Shown here one piece after another: positions 43,503-52,562 of a DNA stretch of 64,000 bases. The notes beneath the pieces are model-generated. The model did not search any database. It was given only the letters and a program-made list of their open reading frames with translations, and was not told the DNA's origin. The first letter of the stretch is position 1; every line of letters starts with the position of its first letter. The translations under genes and the position numbers were made by a program. This DNA comes from Roseinatronobacter sp. S2 (GTDB taxonomy: Bacteria; Pseudomonadota; Alphaproteobacteria; Rhodobacterales; Rhodobacteraceae): positions 62,001 through 126,000 of the forward strand of contig NZ_CP121115.1 in NCBI RefSeq assembly GCF_029581395.1, in the 5' to 3' direction.

Positions 43503-46400
43503 ATGAAGGATTTTGTCATTCCATCTGATGACCGCGATCTGGGCACACCTGCGCGGGCTGGCCCGCCGGTAACACTGTCGATTGACGGGTTTGATGTGAC
43601 TGTGCCTGAAGGCACATCCGTGATGCGGGCCGCCGCGCTGGCGGGGTTGTCCATCCCGAAACTATGCGCGACCGACAGCGTCGAGGCGTTCGGGTCTTGC
43701 CGCCTGTGCGTGGTCGAGATCGAAGGGCGGCGTGGCACGCCTGCATCGTGCACGACACCCGTTGCGCCGGGCATGGTTGTGCGCACCCAGAATGAAAAGC
43801 TGCGCAAACTGCGCCGCGGCGTGATGGAGCTGTATATCAGCGACCACCCGCTGGATTGCCTGACTTGTGCGGCCAATGGCGATTGCGAATTGCAGGATAT
43901 GGCGGGCGCTGTGGGCCTGCGCGATGTGCGCTATCAGGCGCCCGAGGGGGGCGCGCTGGCCAATCATTTTGCGCCGCGTGATACAAGTGGCGAGGCCAAT
44001 CGCGAATACCTGCCGAAAGATGACAGCAACCCGTATTTCACCTATGACCCTGCGAAATGCATTGTGTGTTCGCGCTGCGTGCGCGCCTGCGAAGAAGTGC
44101 AGGGCACCTTCGCGCTGACGATCGAGGGGCGCGGGTTTGACAGCCGTGTGTCTTTTGGTGCGAAATCCGACACGGCACTGGCGTCGGATTGCGTGTCCTG
44201 CGGGGCTTGCGTCCAAGCCTGCCCGACGGCCACATTGCAGGAAAAATCCGTGATCGAGTTGGGCACGCCCACGCGGTCTGTTATCACGACCTGCGCATAT
44301 TGCGGGGTGGGCTGTTCGTTCAAGGCCGAACTGAACGGCGACCAGTTGGTGCGCATGGTGCCCTATAAGCACGGCAAGGCCAATCGCGGCCATAGCTGCG
44401 TGAAGGGGCGGTTTGCCTATGGCTATTCCAACCATAAAGACCGCATCCTGAACCCGATGATCCGCGACAGCATCGACCAGCCCTGGCGAGAGGTCAGCTG
44501 GGACGACGCGCTGTCCTTCGCCGCCACAAAAATGCGCGGCATTCAGGCGCAATACGGGCGCAAATCGGTGGGGGTGATCACATCCAGCCGCTGCACCAAT
44601 GAAGAAACCTACCTGGTGCAGAAACTGACCCGCGCGGTGTTTGGCAACAACAACACCGACACTTGCGCGCGCGTGTGCCATTCGCCCACCGGCTATGGGC
44701 TGGGCCAGACATTCGGCACCTCTGCGGGCACGCAGGATTTCGACAGTGTCGAGCAGGCCGATGTCATCATGGTGATCGGCGCCAACCCGCATGCGGGCCA
44801 TCCGGTGTTTGCCAGCCGTATGAAAAAACGCCTGCGCGCGGGCGCGAAGCTGATTGTCGTGGACCCGCGCCGCACCGAAACCGTGCAAGGCCCGCATTAC
44901 AAGGCCGCGCATCATCTGGCGTTGCGGCCCGGAACGAATGTGGCCGTCATCACCGCCATGGCGCATGTCATTGTCACCGAAGGGCTGATGGACGAGAATT
45001 TCATTCGCACCCGCTGCGATTGGGATGAATTCCAGCATTACGCCGAATTCGCGTCCGACCCGCGCCACAGCCCCGAAGCCACCGCATTGCTGACCGGTGT
45101 GCCTGCGGATGAATTGCGCGCCGCTGCACGGCTGTTTGCCACGGGCGGCAACGGGGCCGTTTACTACGGGCTGGGCGTGACAGAACATTCCCAAGGGTCC
45201 ACCACTGTCATGGCGATTGCCAATCTGGCCATGCTGACCGGCAATGTCGGGCGGCGCGGTGTGGGCGTGAACCCCCTGCGCGGCCAGAACAATGTGCAGG
45301 GATCCTGCGACATGGGGTCGTTCCCGCATGAACTGCCGGGCTACCGCCATGTCAAACTGCCCGAAGTCCGCGCGATTTTCGAATCCGCATGGGGTGTGAA
45401 AATCGACCCCGAACCGGGGTTGCGCATTCCCAACATGCTGGATGCGGCCGTGTCGGGCACGTTCAAGGGCCTGTATTGTCAGGGCGAGGATATTCTGCAA
45501 TCGGACCCCGACACCAAACATGTGGCGGCGGGACTGGCGGCGATGGAATGTGTGATCGTGCATGACCTGTTCCTGAATGAAACCGCCAATTACGCGCATG
45601 TGTTCCTGCCGGGGTCCACATTTCTGGAAAAGGACGGAACATTCACCAATGCCGAACGGCGCATAAACCGTGTGCGTCAGGTGATGGCCCCGCGCAACGG
45701 CTATGCCGATTGGGAAGTGACGCAGCTTCTGGCCAATGCGATGGGCGCGAACTGGCGCTATACCCATCCCGCCCAGATCATGGATGAAATTGCCATGACC
45801 ACCCCCAGTTTCGCCGGTGTGGATTATGCCACGCTGGAAGAAAAAGGGTCGGTGCAATGGCCCTGCAATGAAGCAAACCCCGAGGGCACGCCGCTGATGC
45901 ATGTCGACGGGTTTGTGCGCGGCAAGGGTCGGTTCATTGTCACCGAATATGTGGCCACGGACGAAAAGACCGGGCCGCGCTTCCCGCTGCTGCTGACCAC
46001 TGGGCGCATTCTGTCGCAATATAACGTGGGCGCCCAGACGCGGCGCACCGATAACGTGGTCTGGCATGATGAGGATCTGCTGGAAATCCACCCCCATGAT
46101 GCGGAACAGCGCGGCATCAAGCAGGGCGATTGGGTGAAACTGGCCAGCCGGTCGGGCGAAACCACGCTGCGCGCCACATTGACCGACCGTGTCAGCCCGG
46201 GTGTGGTTTACACCACCTTCCACCACCCTGAAACGCAGGCGAATGTCATCACCACCGATTATTCAGACTGGGCCACCAATTGCCCCGAATACAAGGTGAC
46301 GGCGGTGCAGATCAGCCCGTCGAATGGCCCGACCCAATGGCAGGAAGACTATCAGGCGCAGGCCGCACTGGCGCGCCGTATCCTGCCCGCGGCGGAGTAG
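43503..46400 (+). CDS. fdsA: FdsA, NAD-dependent formate dehydrogenase molybdenum subunit
   Basis: 965 residues oxidising formate to CO2. N-terminal [2Fe-2S] domain (CATDS...CRLCVVE...C), the HPLDCLTCAANGDCEL cluster, two ferredoxin [4Fe-4S] motifs CIVCSRCVRACEE and CVSCGACVQACP, then the bis-MGD domain with CAYCGVGC. The active-site residue is Cys, in ARVCHSPTG, not selenocysteine. ATG 43503. No truncation seen. Confidence 0.96.
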   Translation: MKDFVIPSDDRDLGTPARAGPPVTLSIDGFDVTVPEGTSVMRAAALAGLSIPKLCATDSVEAFGSCRLCVVEIEGRRGTPASCTTPVAPGMVVRTQNEKLRKLRRGVMELYISDHPLDCLTCAANGDCELQDMAGAVGLRDVRYQAPEGGALANHFAPRDTSGEANREYLPKDDSNPYFTYDPAKCIVCSRCVRACEEVQGTFALTIEGRGFDSRVSFGAKSDTALASDCVSCGACVQACPTATLQEKSVIELGTPTRSVITTCAYCGVGCSFKAELNGDQLVRMVPYKHGKANRGHSCVKGRFAYGYSNHKDRILNPMIRDSIDQPWREVSWDDALSFAATKMRGIQAQYGRKSVGVITSSRCTNEETYLVQKLTRAVFGNNNTDTCARVCHSPTGYGLGQTFGTSAGTQDFDSVEQADVIMVIGANPHAGHPVFASRMKKRLRAGAKLIVVDPRRTETVQGPHYKAAHHLALRPGTNVAVITAMAHVIVTEGLMDENFIRTRCDWDEFQHYAEFASDPRHSPEATALLTGVPADELRAAARLFATGGNGAVYYGLGVTEHSQGSTTVMAIANLAMLTGNVGRRGVGVNPLRGQNNVQGSCDMGSFPHELPGYRHVKLPEVRAIFESAWGVKIDPEPGLRIPNMLDAAVSGTFKGLYCQGEDILQSDPDTKHVAAGLAAMECVIVHDLFLNETANYAHVFLPGSTFLEKDGTFTNAERRINRVRQVMAPRNGYADWEVTQLLANAMGANWRYTHPAQIMDEIAMTTPSFAGVDYATLEEKGSVQWPCNEANPEGTPLMHVDGFVRGKGRFIVTEYVATDEKTGPRFPLLLTTGRILSQYNVGAQTRRTDNVVWHDEDLLEIHPHDAEQRGIKQGDWVKLASRSGETTLRATLTDRVSPGVVYTTFHHPETQANVITTDYSDWATNCPEYKVTAVQISPSNGPTQWQEDYQAQAALARRILPAAE

Positions 46401-46404
46401 GCAG

Positions 46405-47235
46405 ATGACCACGCCACACCGCACCCCTGCCGCCAGCATGTCGGGCCTGTCCGTTCACAAGGACAGTCAGCGCGACATGTGGCGCACCCTGCCGGACGAG
46501 GTTCCGGTGGCGCTGGTCTTTGATGGCACGACCCTTGCGGTGATGATGGCCAGCCCCGCCGATATTCATGATCTGGCCATAGGCTTTGCCCTAAGCGAGG
46601 GGATTATTGCCACCGCCGGTGATGTGCAGGATTTCGAGGTGGCAGAACACCCCACTGGGCTGGAAGCGCGGCTTTGGTTGCGCGCCGACCGCTCAGAGGC
46701 CCTTCAGGCGCGCCGCCGTTTCATGGCGGGGCCTGTGGGGTGCGGGTTGTGCGGGATCGACAGTCTGGAGCAGGCCAGCCGCCCGTTGCCACATGTGCCC
46801 GATACCGGCCTGCGCCTGACGCGCAAGGCTGTTGCGTGTGCGGGCGATGGGCTGGCCGCGCGCCAGCCGCTGCGTGACCAGACAGGGGCCACCCATGCGG
46901 CGGGGTTCATGGCGCGTGACGGACGCATTGTTCTGGCGCGCGAGGATGTGGGCCGCCACAATGCGCTCGACAAGCTGATCGGCGCGATGGCGCGCGCGGG
47001 ACTGGATGCGGGGCAGGGGGCGTTTATCATGACCAGCCGTCTGTCGGTGGAACTGGTGCAGAAATGTGCTATCGCTGGCTGTCCCGTGCTGGTGTCCGTC
47101 TCTGCGCCGACCGCGGCGGCCTTGCGGCTGGCCGAAGGGGCCGGAATTACCATTGCGGCTTTTGCCCGTGGGGGTGGTTTCGACATTTACGCGCATCCCG
47201 CGCGCATTATCACAAAGGTGTCCGATGCAGCCTGA
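46405..47235 (+). CDS. fdhD: FdhD/FdsC, sulfurtransferase chaperone for formate dehydrogenase
   Basis: 276-residue protein that transfers sulfur to the molybdenum cofactor of FdsA. The paired-cysteine motif VGCGLCGI (about residues 113-120) is the family's functional site, and GREDVGRHNALDKLIGAM-like residues (AREDVGRHNALDKLIG) are conserved. ATG 46405, 4 bp after fdsA, with GGAG upstream. Overlaps fdsD by 11 bp. Confidence 0.94.
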   Translation: MTTPHRTPAASMSGLSVHKDSQRDMWRTLPDEVPVALVFDGTTLAVMMASPADIHDLAIGFALSEGIIATAGDVQDFEVAEHPTGLEARLWLRADRSEALQARRRFMAGPVGCGLCGIDSLEQASRPLPHVPDTGLRLTRKAVACAGDGLAARQPLRDQTGATHAAGFMARDGRIVLAREDVGRHNALDKLIGAMARAGLDAGQGAFIMTSRLSVELVQKCAIAGCPVLVSVSAPTAAALRLAEGAGITIAAFARGGGFDIYAHPARIITKVSDAA

Positions 47236-47431
47236 GAAACTGATTTACATGGCCAACCAGATTGCGACCTTTTTCAAGTCGCAACCGGGTGATGACGGGG
47301 CGGAACGCATTGCCAGCCATCTGCGTGATTTCTGGGACCCGTCCATGCGCGCGCATTTGTGCGAACTGGCCAAACACGACAGCGCCGCCCTTGATGAGAA
47401 TGTGCGCAAGGCGGTGGAATTGCTGAACTGA
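47225..47431 (+). CDS. fdsD: FdsD, formate dehydrogenase delta subunit
   Basis: 68 residues matching the small FdsD subunit (KLIYMANQIATFF near the N terminus and DFWDPSMRAHL in the middle). It is needed for assembly or stability of Fds. Last gene of the operon; starts inside the fdhD end. Confidence 0.92.
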   Translation: MQPEKLIYMANQIATFFKSQPGDDGAERIASHLRDFWDPSMRAHLCELAKHDSAALDENVRKAVELLN

Positions 47432-47464
47432 GGTGCTCGGGGGTAAGTGCCCCGGGTTTCCCAA

Positions 47465-47481
47465 GGCGCGGGCTATATCCA
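47465..47481. repeat. 17-nt sequence shared with the bchO-crtC inverted repeat
   Basis: GGCGCGGGCTATATCCA is the exact reverse complement of 17453-17469. Both copies lie between convergent genes (fdsD/abrB-type here, bchO/crtC there). It may be a fragment of the same dispersed element. Confidence 0.5.
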
Positions 47482-47496
47482 TTCCTCCCCCCCCGC

Positions 47497-47602
47497 TAGA
47501 GCATGTTGCTCAAAAGTGGGAACCGGTTTTGAGCTTCTCGAACATGCGCAATCAATAAGTTAGAGCATGTCTCGTGAATACGAATGAACGGGATATGCTC
47601 TA
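47497..47602. repeat. Composite palindromic repeat between fdsD and the AbrB-family gene
   Basis: Two adjoining palindromes. First, GCATGTT (47501-47507) pairs with AACATGC (47541-47547) around the stem GCTCAAAA/TTTTGAGC (47508-47515, 47527-47534). Second, TAGAGCAT (47561-47568) pairs with ATGCTCTA (47595-47602). The AbrB stop codon is the last three bases. The core AAAAGTGGGAACCGGTTTT is, from memory, common in palindromic elements of Rhizobiales. Confidence 0.7.
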
Positions 47603-48670
47603 ATCCCGCTTTGGTGGTGTCCAGTGGGTCAGGCGCGCGGTGATCCGTGTCAGCAAGGGGGCAGACGGGATGATGATGAATATCCGTGTGATGTGATAGG
47701 CCGTGACCAGTGCCACGCTTTCTTGCAACACCTTGGCGGTCAGGGCCATTTCGGTCACGCTGCCCGGTGCGGTTGCCAGAACCATGGTGGCCCAGTTCGT
47801 TCCCGTAATCGGGGCAAGGATCAGCGCCAGTGCCAGACACAGCGCCATCATCAGCAATGTCGATAACATTGCAGCCGGAACAAAACGCCCCGCACGACGG
47901 AACAGATCGCGGTTGATCACGGCGCCAAGCCAGACCCCCAGCAACACCTGCGCGCCCGCAAGCACCATATAGGGCGTGGCCGTAACGGGCAGCCCCAGCG
48001 CGGCAGCCGCTGCCGATGCGGCAAGCGGGCCAAGGAAAAACGGGTTCGACACCCGCAACAATTTAAGTGTGAAGGCACCAAGAACGGCCAGCACAATCAA
48101 CAGCGCCGCCCCTTGAGGTGTCCAGTGCATGTTGCGCAGGGTTTCGGACGGGTCAGCGACGCTGCCGTCAAGCAGCAGGATCGCAGGCGGGATAACCAGC
48201 ACCAGCGCCATGATCCGCAAGGTCTGCGCAAAGACAACAGGGCCGGGGTTGACCCCGTAGCGCTGCGCCAGATTGGCAGATTCCACCGGTCCCATCGGAA
48301 CAGATGCCAGCGTGGCGGTCATTGCATCAACATCCGACAGGCGCATCAACACCCACGCCACCAGAAAACCCGCAGCGATTGTCAGCAGCGCGGCGATGAC
48401 CATGGGCAGGAACATCGCCCCCAGTGTTTCCAGCGCCGCTGGCGTGAACGCTAGCCCGACAGAGCCTGCAACCACGATCTGCCCCGCCGGTCGCGACATT
48501 GCAGGGGCCTTGATCTGAACGCCATAAAGGCTGATGCCGGTGGCAAAGACCAATGCGCCGATCATCCATGGCAGGGGCACATGCAATTGCGCTGCAACCC
48601 AGCCGGTGCCGACAGCACCCAGATAAATCAAGATGATTTTAGCATATTTTCCCGGAACGGAATGCTGCAT
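47600..48670 (-). CDS. AbrB-family membrane protein (putative transporter/ammonia monooxygenase-like)
   Basis: 356 residues with about ten hydrophobic helices arranged as two repeats, the AbrB/PF05145 membrane family; HVPLPWMIGAL and LPVTATPYMVLAGAQVLLGVWLGA are the repeated conserved parts, and TAPGSVTEMALTAKVL the C-terminal one. Substrate unknown; the ammonia monooxygenase label is historical. ATG 48670 is chosen over an upstream frame extension to 48766. Its stop codon lies in a palindromic repeat. Confidence 0.82.
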   Translation of the reverse strand: MQHSVPGKYAKIILIYLGAVGTGWVAAQLHVPLPWMIGALVFATGISLYGVQIKAPAMSRPAGQIVVAGSVGLAFTPAALETLGAMFLPMVIAALLTIAAGFLVAWVLMRLSDVDAMTATLASVPMGPVESANLAQRYGVNPGPVVFAQTLRIMALVLVIPPAILLLDGSVADPSETLRNMHWTPQGAALLIVLAVLGAFTLKLLRVSNPFFLGPLAASAAAAALGLPVTATPYMVLAGAQVLLGVWLGAVINRDLFRRAGRFVPAAMLSTLLMMALCLALALILAPITGTNWATMVLATAPGSVTEMALTAKVLQESVALVTAYHITRIFIIIPSAPLLTRITARLTHWTPPKRD

Positions 48671-48825
48671 CGGGAAACCCCGCGGATGACCTTGCTGTTT
48701 GTGTAGCCCAAAGTGAAAATGGATACCAGAAGGAAACTTCACTTGTGTATTGTCGGGGCAGTGCATCCTTGCGGGATGCAGTGGTCATGCGCGGGTTCCG
48801 GGTCGGGGGTTGGCCTGCGGTCGGG

Positions 48826-49512
48826 TCAGAACACTTCCGGCTGGTTGGCTTGTATCCAGTCAATAATATCGCCGATATGGCTAAGATGGGTCTTTACGGC
48901 GGCGGCTGCACCGTCCCCGTCGCCTGCGCGCAGGGCGTTCAGAATGTCGTGGTGTTCGGCCAGCGCGCGCGGCGCTTCAAAAGACAGGCTTAAATATCGG
49001 GCGCGGTCCATATGGCCCTTGTTGTCCTTGATCAGTGCCCAGCCGAATCCAAGCCCCGCATAGGTGCAGATGTCATGATGAAACTGATCATCCAGCGCAT
49101 GAAAACCGGTTTTGTCATTCGCGCGCAGGGCATCTTCCTGCCGGTTCAGGATGTCCTGCAATGCAGTAATATGCACAGGTTCCAACTTTTCTGCCGCCAC
49201 GCGCATGGTCGCTTCTTCCAATGCGCTGCGAATGAAATAAGCCTGCACAATCGCATCCTTGGAAATGGGCGCGACGGTGGTTGCGCGCTGTGGCCTGATA
49301 TGGATCAGGCCCAGTTGCGACAACCGGTAAAATGCATCCCGCACCGGCTGGCGCGACACGCCCAGTTGTGCGGCGACTTCGGCTTCTGACAGCTTTGTTC
49401 CCGGTGGCAGCATCAGGTTGATGATGCGTTCATACAGCAGATCATACACCTGATCAGCCATGCTGCGCGGGTGGTGGGCATCCAGTGGCGGAAGAAGCTG
49501 TGACATTGACAT
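48826..49512 (-). CDS. GntR-family regulator, FCD (FadR) subfamily
   Basis: 228 residues: winged HTH (KLSEAEVAAQLGVSRQPVRDAFYRLSQLG) and an FCD ligand-binding domain with metal-ligand His residues (FHHDIC, HHDILNALRAGD, HLSHIGD). Divergent from uxaC, so a UxuR/ExuR-like uronate-responsive repressor is likely. A motif at 49548-49568 over the uxaC -10 is a candidate operator. The 155 bp between it and the AbrB gene show nothing definite. Confidence 0.88.
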   Translation of the reverse strand: MSMSQLLPPLDAHHPRSMADQVYDLLYERIINLMLPPGTKLSEAEVAAQLGVSRQPVRDAFYRLSQLGLIHIRPQRATTVAPISKDAIVQAYFIRSALEEATMRVAAEKLEPVHITALQDILNRQEDALRANDKTGFHALDDQFHHDICTYAGLGFGWALIKDNKGHMDRARYLSLSFEAPRALAEHHDILNALRAGDGDGAAAAVKTHLSHIGDIIDWIQANQPEVF

Positions 49513-49532
49513 AGCAAGTGTATCTACATCCC

Positions 49533-49568
49533 TTGACGCAACCTGTAAACTAGAATATTAGTCGAATA
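49533..49568 (+). promoter_or_regulatory. uxaC promoter with shared 21-bp motif
   Basis: TTGACG (49533-49538) and TATTAG (49556-49561) are 17 bp apart. The -10 is inside a 21-bp motif (49548-49568) that recurs at 55036-55056 with 18 matches; the core ATATTAG-T-CGAATA includes a TATT-N5-AATA inverted repeat of the kind bound by GntR/FadR proteins. The uxaC Shine-Dalgarno AGAGG follows. Confidence 0.6.
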
Positions 49569-49595
49569 GATAATTTCCCTGAACCAGAGGTGCAA

Positions 49596-51002
49596 ATGCC
49601 ACTGCTGCAAGAAGACCGCCTTTTCCCGATCGAAGGGCGCGCCCGCGACCTTGCGCGTGCCCTTTACGCCGAGATCTGTGATCTGCCGATCATCAGCCCG
49701 CATGGCCATACGGACCCGCGCTGGTATGCCGAAAATGCGGCGTTTCCCGATCCTGCGCAGTTGTTTGTCACGCCTGATCACTATGTCTTTCGCATGCTGT
49801 GCTCGCAGGGGGTGGCGCTGACGGATCTGGGTGTGCCGCGCGCGGATGGCGGGCCAACTGAAACAGATGCGCGCAAGATATGGCGGTTGTTTGCGCAGAA
49901 TTACCACCTGTTTCGCGGCACGCCGTCGCGGATGTGGCTGGATTATTCGTTCCAGCATGTGTTTGGCATTGACCGCCCGCTGAACGCGGACAATGCGGAC
50001 TGGTATTTTGACCATATTGCAGATTGTCTGGCCAAGCCCGAGTTTCGCCCCCGCGCCCTGTTCGAGCGGTTCAATATCGAAGCGATTGCCACCACCGAAG
50101 CGGCCACCGATGATCTGCGCTGGCACCGGATGATCCGCGACAGTGGCTGGACGGGCCGCGTTGTCACCGCCTATCGCCCCGATGGCGTGATTGATCCCGA
50201 AGTGGAAGGGTTTGCCGAAAATGTTGCCCTGATGGGTGAACAGACCGGCGAAGATACCACCACTTGGGCGGGCTACCTGTCTGCCCATCGTGCGCGGCGG
50301 GCGTATTTCAAGGAATTTGGCGCGACATCGACCGATCATGGCCACCCCAGCGCGCGCACCGAAGATTTGCCGCAGGCAGATGCGGCGGCGCTGTTCACCA
50401 AGGCCTTGCGGGGGGAATGCACGGCAGAGGAAGCCGATGCCTTCCGCGCCCATATGCTGACGGAAATGGCCCGGATGAGCTTGGATGACGGGTTGGTCAT
50501 GCAAATGCACCCCGGATCACGCCGCAACCATTCCGGCCCCGTCATGACCATGTATGGCCGCGACAAGGGGTTCGATATTCCGGGCCGCACCGATTATGTT
50601 GCAGCGCTGCGCCCGCTTTTGAATGCGGTCGGTATGCGGGCAGATTTGACGGTGATCATATTCACGCTGGATGAAACATCCTATGCGCGCGAACTGGCCC
50701 CGCTGGCAGGCGTTTACCCCTGCCTGAAGCTGGGTCCGGCATGGTGGTTTCATGACAGCCCAGAAGGCATGCGCCGGTTCCGCGAAATGACCACGGAAAC
50801 CGCCGGTTTCTATAACACTGTCGGCTTCAACGATGATACCCGCGCGTTCTGTTCGATCCCCGCGCGCCATGATGTCGCGCGGCGTGTGGATTGCGCCTAT
50901 CTGGCCACGCTGGTGGCGACCGGCCGCCTGTCCGAAGGTGATGCCCCCGAACTGGCGCATGATCTGGCTTACGGGCTGGCCAAGCGCGCCTATAAACTTT
51001 GA
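49596..51002 (+). CDS. uxaC: UxaC, uronate isomerase
   Basis: 468-residue amidohydrolase-superfamily enzyme isomerising glucuronate/galacturonate to fructuronate/tagaturonate. The N-terminal metal-binding SPHGHTDPRWYAEN and the QMHPGSRRNHS block are typical. ATG 49596 follows CCAGAGG; GTG 49590 is an alternative two codons earlier. Heads the uxaC-kduI-kduD-uxuB operon. Confidence 0.94.
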   Translation: MPLLQEDRLFPIEGRARDLARALYAEICDLPIISPHGHTDPRWYAENAAFPDPAQLFVTPDHYVFRMLCSQGVALTDLGVPRADGGPTETDARKIWRLFAQNYHLFRGTPSRMWLDYSFQHVFGIDRPLNADNADWYFDHIADCLAKPEFRPRALFERFNIEAIATTEAATDDLRWHRMIRDSGWTGRVVTAYRPDGVIDPEVEGFAENVALMGEQTGEDTTTWAGYLSAHRARRAYFKEFGATSTDHGHPSARTEDLPQADAAALFTKALRGECTAEEADAFRAHMLTEMARMSLDDGLVMQMHPGSRRNHSGPVMTMYGRDKGFDIPGRTDYVAALRPLLNAVGMRADLTVIIFTLDETSYARELAPLAGVYPCLKLGPAWWFHDSPEGMRRFREMTTETAGFYNTVGFNDDTRAFCSIPARHDVARRVDCAYLATLVATGRLSEGDAPELAHDLAYGLAKRAYKL

Positions 51003-51015
51003 CAGGAAAAACCAA

Positions 51016-51840
51016 ATGTTGAATGTTGAAACCCGCCACGCCGTTCATCCTGAACATGCCAAGGGCATGGATACAACTGATCTGCGCCGCAATTTTCTGG
51101 CCGGGGGGTTGTTTGCAAACGGTGAAATCCGTCTGGCCTATACCCATTATGACCGCTTTGTTCTGGGGGGGGCTGTGCCGGACGGGGCGGCGCTGGTGCT
51201 GGATCAGGTTGCAGAAACGCGCACGCCCAATTTCATGGACCGGCGCGAAATGGGGATCGTCAATATTGGTGATACCGGCCGCGTGGACGCAGACGGGCAG
51301 GGCTGGGACATGGCTTACGGCGATGTGCTGTATCTGGGCATGGGGGCCGGTCCGGTGACGTTTTCGGGCGCGGGGCGGTTCTACATCACATCTGCGCCTG
51401 CGCACCGTGCATTTCCGCACCGGCTGGTCAAAGTGGCCGACGCCAAGGAAGTGAAGCTGGGCGCTGCGGAAACATCAAACAAGCGCACAATCCGACAGTT
51501 TATTCACCCGCTGGTCATGGAAAGCTGCCAGTTGATTCTTGGCTACACCTCGCTAGAGGATGGGTCGGTCTGGAACACCATTCCAAGCCATATTCATGAT
51601 CGCCGGATGGAGGCGTATCTGTATCACGGCATGGCGCCGGAAGCACGCGTGCTGCACCTGATGGGTGAACCGCATGAAACCCGCCATCTGTTTGTCGCCA
51701 ACGAACAGGCGGTTCTGTCACCGCCATGGTCCATTCATTCGGGCGCGGGCATTGGCGAATACACCTTCATCTGGGCGATGGCGGGTGACAATGTCGATTA
51801 CACAGACATGGACTTTATCGCCCCCGAGGATTTGCGATGA
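51016..51840 (+). CDS. kduI: KduI, 5-dehydro-4-deoxy-D-glucuronate isomerase
   Basis: 274-residue cupin converting 5-keto-4-deoxyuronate, the product of unsaturated oligogalacturonides, to 2,5-diketo-3-deoxygluconate. Zinc-binding SHIHDRRMEAYLY and the WSIHSGAG His are conserved. ATG 51016 follows AGGAAAAA; the stop overlaps kduD (ATGA). Confidence 0.95.
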   Translation: MLNVETRHAVHPEHAKGMDTTDLRRNFLAGGLFANGEIRLAYTHYDRFVLGGAVPDGAALVLDQVAETRTPNFMDRREMGIVNIGDTGRVDADGQGWDMAYGDVLYLGMGAGPVTFSGAGRFYITSAPAHRAFPHRLVKVADAKEVKLGAAETSNKRTIRQFIHPLVMESCQLILGYTSLEDGSVWNTIPSHIHDRRMEAYLYHGMAPEARVLHLMGEPHETRHLFVANEQAVLSPPWSIHSGAGIGEYTFIWAMAGDNVDYTDMDFIAPEDLR

Positions 51841-52562
51841 CCGCCTTTTCGCTACACGGCCAGACCGCGCTGGTTACAGGTGCGAATACCGGTATCGGAC
51901 AGGCGATTGCCGTTGCGCTGGCGCAGGCGGGGGCCGATGTCATTGCCGCCGGTCGGCGCGATTGCGACGAAACGCTTGTGCGCATGGGCAGCGGGCGCGC
52001 GCTGCAACTGGATTTCGCCGACCCTATGGCCGCGCGCGATGTGTTTGCGCAGAACCATATTGATATTCTGGTCAATAACGCGGGCATCATCCGCCGCGCC
52101 GATGCGGTTGATTTCACGGAATCCGATTGGGATGACGTGATGGATGTGAACATGAAGGCGCTGTTTTTCACCTGTCAGGCTTTTGCGCGGGCAGCACTGC
52201 CGCGCGGGCGCGGCAAGATCATCAATATCGCGTCGCTGCTGTCGTTTCAGGGCGGTATTCGCGTGCCCTCCTACACTGCCAGCAAACATGGGGTGGCAGG
52301 GCTGACGAAATTGCTGGCCAATGAATGGGCGGCGCAGGGGTTGAATGTGAACGCCATTGCACCCGGCTATATTGAAACCAACAACACCGAAGCGCTGCGC
52401 GCTGATCCGGATCGTTCGCGCGCCATTCTGGAGCGCATTCCCGCAGGGCGTTGGGGCCAGCCCGAAGACATTGCACAAACGGCAGTGTTTCTGGCGGCCC
52501 CCGCATCTGATTACATCAATGGCGCAATCCTGAATGTCGATGGAGGCTGGCTTGCACGATAG
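51837..52562 (+). CDS. kduD: KduD, 2-dehydro-3-deoxy-D-gluconate 5-dehydrogenase
   Basis: 241-residue short-chain dehydrogenase next in the pathway after KduI. Cofactor motif TGANTGIGQAIA (about residues 12-23), catalytic Ser and YTASKHG (Tyr-x3-Lys), and C-terminal NVDGGWLAR. The pairing with kduI fixes the specific assignment within the large SDR family. Confidence 0.92.
   Translation: MTAFSLHGQTALVTGANTGIGQAIAVALAQAGADVIAAGRRDCDETLVRMGSGRALQLDFADPMAARDVFAQNHIDILVNNAGIIRRADAVDFTESDWDDVMDVNMKALFFTCQAFARAALPRGRGKIINIASLLSFQGGIRVPSYTASKHGVAGLTKLLANEWAAQGLNVNAIAPGYIETNNTEALRADPDRSRAILERIPAGRWGQPEDIAQTAVFLAAPASDYINGAILNVDGGWLAR

Noticed and set aside
43662..46226. 854-codon open frame on the reverse strand opposite fdsA
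   Set aside because: It is the antisense shadow of a fully intact fdsA with all cluster motifs; long antisense frames are expected in GC-rich genes and the product resembles no family.
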